Assembly (NCBI GenBank): GCA_004299485.1
Contig: SCQP01000015.1
Span: forward strand, 1-46,002
Reading direction: 5' to 3'
Length of the DNA: 46,002 bases
Source of the DNA: Acidobacteriota bacterium
GTDB taxonomy: Bacteria > Acidobacteriota > Terriglobia > Terriglobales > SCQP01
The notes under the pieces were generated by a model. It saw only the letters and a program-made list of their open reading frames with translations, ran no database searches and was not told where the DNA came from. Position numbers and translations under genes: made by a program. Of the stretch, positions 42,177 to 46,002 are shown one piece after another. Position 1 is the stretch's first letter; the number at the start of each line of letters is the position of its first letter.

Positions 42177-42434
42177 ATGACCTTACATCTTTGGCTGATT
42201 CTTTTCATTCTGTCGATGGGCGGGAGCGCCGAGGTGCTGGCGTGGGCGGTGCAGAATGGGCAGTTCCGCGATCTCAAGCGCGGCAATGTGATGCCGCTGC
42301 GGGCGGCAGGCGCGACGGCCGTGCCGGCGCGGCCGCGGCTGTGGCGAAAGCTGGCGCTGTGGTTGATCTTTGGACTGTTCGCACTCTATTTTTCAGACTT
42401 CCTCGTACGCCTGCTGCATCTGGCCTATGCGTGA
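42177..42434 (+). CDS. ccoS: CcoS-like oxidase assembly protein
   Basis: 85 residues. N-terminal membrane helix with AEVLAWAVQNGQFRDLKRGNVMPLR, matching the CcoS/FixS pattern (hydrophobic helix, then W-A-V-x-x-G-Q-F-x-D-L). A second C-terminal helix (LALWLIFGLFALYFSDFLVRLL) is extra compared with typical CcoS. CcoS is required for cofactor insertion into CcoN. The usual partners ccoG, ccoH and ccoI are not in the window. Confidence 0.7.
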   Translation: MTLHLWLILFILSMGGSAEVLAWAVQNGQFRDLKRGNVMPLRAAGATAVPARPRLWRKLALWLIFGLFALYFSDFLVRLLHLAYA

Positions 42435-42475
42435 GGACGGCAACGCAGCAGAGCTGACGGGCATCCAGTCAGGCG

Positions 42476-42754
42476 ATGGGCCAATTCAGCCATCTGATCA
42501 TCATCCAGCGCGGTGCGTTTGCGGTGCTGCTGGGTTTTGCCCTGGCGAGTTTCGTGTGCCTGATTTTTCTGAGCGGACGCGGGGAGCACGGCCACTATGA
42601 CGGCAAGGGGATCGAGCCGCTGCACGACTACGGCGGATGGCTCCAGGAAGGGAGTGGACGGGTTCCCATCTATTTGAAGATCTGGATTCTGGCCATCGTG
42701 GCCTGGGCGATCACGTTTACCGCGATTGTGATCCATCACGGGTACTGGTATTGA
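42476..42754 (+). CDS. Small two-helix membrane protein of the oxidase cluster
   Basis: 92 residues. First helix GAFAVLLGFALASFVCLIFL; then HYDGKGIEPLHDYGGWLQEGSGRVPIY; second helix LKIWILAIVAWAITFTAIVI. The arrangement of an acidic D-G-I-x-x-L-D motif, a Gly/Trp turn and a second helix is reminiscent of the membrane N-terminus of CcoP, which is otherwise missing here because the CcoP heme domain is fused to CcoO. A split CcoP anchor is a possible identity, not a firm one. Confidence 0.6.
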   Translation: MGQFSHLIIIQRGAFAVLLGFALASFVCLIFLSGRGEHGHYDGKGIEPLHDYGGWLQEGSGRVPIYLKIWILAIVAWAITFTAIVIHHGYWY

Positions 42755-42757
42755 GCC

Positions 42758-42985
42758 ATGGCGAAGAGACGGGATGACCGGCCCGCATACGACCAGGTGG
42801 GCCAAACCGCGGGAGAGTGGACGTTAATCCTTGGCCTGGGGTTGATGGCCATCGTCTGGGCGCTGATTGCCTTTGCCTCCATCGGGGGCGGCACGCGCAT
42901 CAATGCCAACTACAACCTTTTGCGCACGACTCCGGCGGCGCAGGCGTACAACACCCTCCATGAATTTCAGAGGCCACGGCGATGA
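42758..42985 (+). CDS. Small single-helix membrane protein, oxidase cluster
   Basis: 75 residues. A polar N-terminus, one hydrophobic helix (WTLILGLGLMAIVWALIAFASI) and a short periplasmic tail (GTRINANYNLLRTTPAAQAYNTLHEF). No family recognised. It lies 3 nt after the preceding small gene, and its stop overlaps the next ATG, so it is probably an accessory subunit of the same complex. Confidence 0.6.
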   Translation: MAKRRDDRPAYDQVGQTAGEWTLILGLGLMAIVWALIAFASIGGGTRINANYNLLRTTPAAQAYNTLHEFQRPRR

Positions 42986-43410
42986 GCAGCAACATACCTC
43001 CCATCCCTCCCCATCCATCGGATAACCCCGACGCTTCCACTCTCGATATGCTGCGCGGGCTGTTCATCGAGGCCGCCGCCTATGGACGCGACCTCGTGCA
43101 ACTCGCGATCGCGGAGCTGAAGGAACAGTCGCGCTCCATGAAGATGCTGATCGGCCTCGGAGCCACCGCCGGCCTGTTTCTGTTTTTTGCCTTCTGCTGG
43201 CTGAGCCTGGCGCTCGTAGGCGTGATCTCCTACGGCCTGAATAGCTGGCGCTGGGCGTTGCTGATTGTGGGCGTGGGCTACGCCATGATCGGACTGCTAC
43301 TGCTGATTCCAGTGGCGCAGGGTCTCAAGGGCGCGATCCCGACCATGGAGCACACGCGCCGGCGCATCGAAGAGGACACGAAGTACGTGAAGAATAAGCT
43401 CGCTGCGTAG
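42982..43410 (+). CDS. Phage-holin/YqjE-family (DUF1469-type) membrane protein
   Basis: 142 residues. An amphipathic N-terminal helix (TLDMLRGLFIEAAAYGRDLVQLAIAELKEQ) is followed by two membrane helices (MLIGLGATAGLFLFFAFCWLSLALVGVISYGL; WALLIVGVGYAMIGLLLLIPVAQGL) and a charged C-terminal helix. This is the pattern of the Phage_holin_3_6/YqjE family, which in most bacteria is chromosomal with unclear function. It starts in an ATGA overlap and is the last gene of the act-cco run. Confidence 0.75.
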   Translation: MSSNIPPIPPHPSDNPDASTLDMLRGLFIEAAAYGRDLVQLAIAELKEQSRSMKMLIGLGATAGLFLFFAFCWLSLALVGVISYGLNSWRWALLIVGVGYAMIGLLLLIPVAQGLKGAIPTMEHTRRRIEEDTKYVKNKLAA

Positions 43411-43429
43411 CTCCCCTCCGAGCCTTAAA

Positions 43430-43464
43430 ACTGAAATACTGATCTACTGAAATACTGAAATACT
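43430..43464 (+). repeat. Octamer tandem repeat (ACTGAAAT x4) after the oxidase cluster
   Basis: ACTGAAAT, ACTGATCT, ACTGAAAT, ACTGAAAT, ACT: four 8-bp units with CTG in phase, filling the 57-bp gap between the convergent YqjE-like and TlpA-like genes. Confidence 0.8.
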
Positions 43465-43467
43465 CCC

Positions 43468-44694
43468 CTACCGGCCTGCCAGCAGGCGCTGGACGAGTGC
43501 GGTGGTTTCTGCGATGAGCTGCGCGTGCGCCGCTCCCGTGGCCGGCCCAGCGAAGCCCGTGTCAATGGCTTTGACCAAGCCGTCGCGGCCGATGAAGAAC
43601 AGCGTCGGCCAGGAGTTCAGACCGGAGATGCCGGGGAGTTTTTGATCGAGCTGGTCGGGCATGCCGGCGAGCAGGACCGGATAGGGGATGGCGTAGTCGC
43701 GGATGAAAGCGCGCAGGCGTGTGGGATCCGCGAGTTGCGCGGCCTCCTCGAAGTCGAGATCGACGATCTCAAGGCCGCGGGCATGGAAGCGGTGGTAGAG
43801 CGACACCAGCATGGGGGCTTCGTCGTGGCAATTGGGGCACCAGCTTCCGCCCACCGTCACCAGCAGAACCTTGCCGCGGAAGCGGGCGTCGGTGCTGGAG
43901 ACGATGTGGCCGGCAAGGTCGGGAAAACGGAAGCGCAGGGGCTCGTCGGGGTGCTCCATGCGGGTGTGCTGGAGGGGGTCATCGACCGCGGGCTGCGGCG
44001 CCGCAGGCGTGGCGGCGACGCGATGGGCAATGTAGCGGCCGGCCTGGAGGGTGCCGTCGGGCAGCAGGCTGAGGGTGAGCGTGTTGGGGCCGTCGGCGTT
44101 GAAGTGGCTGAGGGTGAAGACGCCATCGTGAAAGCTGCCGTACAGCATGCCGGTGTCGCCATCGATGCGGAGAACGACGGCCTGGACGGCCGTTCCCTTC
44201 TGCTCGACCTGGAGCTTCCAGGCGGTTTCACCTTTGGGGCCACGCACGGCAATGCTCCAGTTGCCGGCGATGTCGGGAACCTGGCGCAGACGGAGCAACT
44301 CGGGCTTGGCGTAGCCGGCAAAGGTGCCCGTCAGAACGCCGTGCTCGACCGTCGCGGTGAGCGCGTTGGCGTAGTCGGGAAACTGAAGCTCCAGCGTGGT
44401 GCCGTTCAGGCTGCCGGAATAGGCGCGTGAGTGCTGCGGGCCATTGAGGAATGTGGCCTCGATGTGACTACCGGTTTGCGTGACTTGCAGAGTGACTGGG
44501 GTGGTAATGGCGCCGCGCTGGGCCGTGCCGACCCAGAGGCCGGTGAGCGACACCCGGCCGGGCTGGGGCTGCCGGGGCCCCCGGCCCGGCCGGATGTTAA
44601 GCGGGTGGCGGGGCGCAGCCGCGCCAGGCCCCGCGCCAGTCAACTGCGCCGGAAGGAGAACAGTTGCGAACAATAGAACCGAAAGGAGTCTCAT
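43468..44694 (-). CDS. Exported TlpA/ResA-like thioredoxin-fold protein
   Basis: 408 residues. A signal peptide (LLSVLLFATVLLPA) is followed at residues about 20-47 by a Pro/Arg/Gly segment encoded by the dispersed hairpin repeat. Two beta-rich repeats follow (LTGLWVGTAQRGAITTPVTLQVTQTG; IAGNWSIAVRGPKGETAWKLQVEQKG), then a thioredoxin domain from about residue 250 with the active site WCPNC (about 284-288) and WPTLFFIGRDG carrying the cis-proline. Likely a periplasmic thiol-disulfide reductant, possibly keeping heme-binding cysteines reduced during cytochrome c maturation, which would suit its many cytochrome neighbours. It is convergent to the oxidase genes. Confidence 0.85.
   Translation of the reverse strand: MRLLSVLLFATVLLPAQLTGAGPGAAAPRHPLNIRPGRGPRQPQPGRVSLTGLWVGTAQRGAITTPVTLQVTQTGSHIEATFLNGPQHSRAYSGSLNGTTLELQFPDYANALTATVEHGVLTGTFAGYAKPELLRLRQVPDIAGNWSIAVRGPKGETAWKLQVEQKGTAVQAVVLRIDGDTGMLYGSFHDGVFTLSHFNADGPNTLTLSLLPDGTLQAGRYIAHRVAATPAAPQPAVDDPLQHTRMEHPDEPLRFRFPDLAGHIVSSTDARFRGKVLLVTVGGSWCPNCHDEAPMLVSLYHRFHARGLEIVDLDFEEAAQLADPTRLRAFIRDYAIPYPVLLAGMPDQLDQKLPGISGLNSWPTLFFIGRDGLVKAIDTGFAGPATGAAHAQLIAETTALVQRLLAGR
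44556..44637 (+). repeat. Dispersed double-hairpin repeat, copy C (inside the TlpA-like gene)
   Basis: CGGCCGGGC ... GCCCGGCCG outer arms with a GGGG/CCCC inner part (44556-44594), the TTAAGCGGGTGGCG core, a GGCGGGGC-GCA-GCCGCGCC second hairpin with one mismatch, and the end AGGCCCCGCGCC. It runs antisense to the gene and encodes the linker just after its signal peptide, without breaking the frame. Confidence 0.8.
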
Positions 44695-44812
44695 GATTGC
44701 CTCGGAAGGGATAAAAGCCTATCGCAGAAGCGAGGGCAGGGCTCGGGCCGCAATCAGCAACAACAACAGCGCTGGAACGAGCGAATCATGAAACTACAGG
44801 ATACCATGGGGC

Positions 44813-45283
44813 ATGCACTCTTTCTGGCTGCTGTGCGCAATGGCGGCGGGACTGGCAGTGGCGCCCGCGGCAAAAACAAGAGCGAAGGTAAAACCGCAGC
44901 CAGCGCCGGCTGCGGCGGTGGTGATTCGCAAGCAGATGGCGGCGGAAGCGGCAGCCTGGAACCGGGGCAACATTGATGGCTTCATGGCGGCCTACTGGAA
45001 ATCCCCGGAGACCGAGTTCATTGGCGCCGGCGGCGTCACCAAAGGCTGGGAGACGGTGCGGGAACATTACCGCAAGAATTATCCCGACCGGGCCGCCATG
45101 GGCACGCTGACCTTCACGGATTTGCAGGTGACGCTACTGGGGCGGAGCTACGCCTACGTCGTCGGGCACTTTCACCTGGCGCGGGCCAACGATCATCCGC
45201 AAGGCATATTCACGCTGCTGTGGCGGAAGTTTCCGGAGGGCTGGCGCATCATCTCCGATCACACCACCGAGACCGGACACTAG
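44813..45283 (+). CDS. Exported SnoaL-like (NTF2-fold) protein
   Basis: 156 residues. An N-terminal signal sequence (SFWLLCAMAAGLAVAPAA) is followed by a SnoaL/DUF4440-type domain: AEAAAWNRGNIDGFMAAYWKSPETEFIGAGGVTKGWETVREHY, then YAYVVGHFHLARANDHPQGIFTLLWRKFPEGWRIISDHTT. NTF2-fold proteins of this type are small-ligand enzymes or binders; no catalytic residue can be named. The start at 44813 is preferred because it gives the signal peptide. Confidence 0.82.
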   Translation: MHSFWLLCAMAAGLAVAPAAKTRAKVKPQPAPAAAVVIRKQMAAEAAAWNRGNIDGFMAAYWKSPETEFIGAGGVTKGWETVREHYRKNYPDRAAMGTLTFTDLQVTLLGRSYAYVVGHFHLARANDHPQGIFTLLWRKFPEGWRIISDHTTETGH

Positions 45284-45285
45284 TC

Positions 45286-46002
45286 ATGGCGCACGTATTG
45301 GCCGACATGGCCTATGGGGAGCATCCCCGGCAAAAACTGGATTTGTTTTTGCCCGACAAGCCTTCGCCCCGATTGCTGGTCTTTGTCCATGCGGGCGCAT
45401 GGCAGGGCGGCGATAAAGAGCAGTACCATGCCCTGGGCGAGCTGCTCGCCGGCTTTGGCTATGCGGTGGCGCTGCCCAATCACCGACTGGCGCCGGAGTT
45501 TCCCTACCCGGCGGCGATTGAGGATGTGGCGGCGGCGACGGCCTGCGTGCTGCGCTTCAGCCCCGAGAGCGGCATTCAGAGCGACGGAATTTTGCTGGGC
45601 GGGCATTCCTCGGGCGGGCATTTGGCGGCGCTGCTGGCGGTGCATCCGCGCTATCAGCCCGAAGCCGATGTCGCCGGCGTAATTGCGATCAGCGGCGTCT
45701 ATGACCTGCCGCCGTATTTTGAGCTGGACGGCTACCTGGCGCCGGTGTTTGGACCCGAACATGCGGTGTGGGAAGACGCCTCGCCGCTGCGACATGTGGC
45801 GCCGGGCGCGCCGCCGTTTTTCCTTGCGTACGCCGAGCACGACTATCCCGGCGCGGCGCAACAGGCCGATTCCATGGCCGCGGCCCTCAAGCAGTGCGGC
45901 GGCCACGCCAACGTGACTATGGTCCCTGGCCGCAACCATGTCACCATCCTCACCGGCGTGCAGTCCATGTTCGACCCCCTCGCCGTCGGCCTCGCTATGT
46001 TT
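45286..46002 (+). CDS. Alpha/beta hydrolase (esterase/formamidase-like), 3' end outside window
   Basis: At least 239 residues, open to the right edge. The ATG at 45286 follows the previous stop by two bases. The nucleophile elbow is GGHSSGGHLAA, the oxyanion loop is VHAGAWQGGDKEQYH (the HGGxW-like position), the catalytic acid is in AEHDYPG, and the catalytic His in PGRNHVTIL. The hormone-sensitive-lipase/kynurenine-formamidase-like branch of the family fits, with SGVYDLPPYFELDGYL as the lid region. The substrate is unknown. Confidence 0.88.
   Translation, partial: MAHVLADMAYGEHPRQKLDLFLPDKPSPRLLVFVHAGAWQGGDKEQYHALGELLAGFGYAVALPNHRLAPEFPYPAAIEDVAAATACVLRFSPESGIQSDGILLGGHSSGGHLAALLAVHPRYQPEADVAGVIAISGVYDLPPYFELDGYLAPVFGPEHAVWEDASPLRHVAPGAPPFFLAYAEHDYPGAAQQADSMAAALKQCGGHANVTMVPGRNHVTILTGVQSMFDPLAVGLAMF

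Overview
High-GC bacterial DNA, most likely Acidobacteriota. The evidence is a complete alternative complex III (ACIII, act) locus fused to a cbb3-type oxidase locus, a small CWH/CXXC zinc-ribbon-like protein of a kind I associate with acidobacterial genomes, leaderless or GTG-started genes with few canonical promoters, and short hairpin repeats lying inside coding regions. The taxonomic call is an inference.

Layout. (1) 1-2.2 kb: RNase R, carrying an in-frame dispersed hairpin repeat. (2) 2.3-10.2 kb: a molybdenum island. It holds a SAM methyltransferase translationally coupled to a molybdate/tungstate ABC transporter (modABC), then convergent mobA-moaA (fused) and moeA, and divergent moaC, mog and moaD-moaE (fused). 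Together these would import molybdate and build most of the molybdenum cofactor. (3) 10.1-25.7 kb, all on the minus strand: a nitrate-respiration island. In transcription order it reads universal stress protein, small zinc-ribbon-like protein, RIC-type di-iron repair protein, exported Cys/His protein, PAS histidine kinase, sigma-54 response regulator, membrane cytochrome c, narGHJI, Rieske protein, cytochrome b with a fused cytochrome c domain, hemerythrin-like protein, HPP-family membrane protein. NarG is the obvious client for the cofactor island next door. The two di-iron proteins fit protection from nitric oxide and nitrosative stress. A sigma-54 promoter with two phased upstream repeats precedes the stress protein, matching the regulator type in the cluster.

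(4) 25.9-27.3 kb: two small membrane proteins and an AT-richer brnT-brnA toxin-antitoxin locus. A 1-nt deletion there has put toxin and antitoxin in one reading frame. (5) 27.3-31.5 kb, minus strand: a thiamine-salvage operon under a TPP riboswitch, with a TonB-dependent receptor, an APH-fold kinase and a PnuC/PnuT transporter. (6) 31.7-31.9 kb: a truncated vsr remnant.

(7) 32.0-43.4 kb: the aerobic respiratory island actA-B-C-D-F-E, then ccoN, a ccoO-ccoP-like fusion, a CcoS-like protein and three small membrane proteins. Electrons would pass from quinol through ACIII to the cbb3 oxidase. (8) 43.5 kb to the end: a TlpA-like thioredoxin-fold protein, a SnoaL-like exported protein, and an alpha/beta hydrolase cut by the window edge.

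Two repeat systems run across the window. One is a roughly 80-bp double-hairpin element that sits in frame inside rnr and the TlpA-like gene, sits between actA and actB, and has a relative forming the N-terminus of Mog. The other is a set of 7-8-bp tandem repeats, each built around CAG/CTG or TAG, found here only in and around the act-cco island. No tRNA, rRNA, CRISPR array or insertion sequence was recognised.
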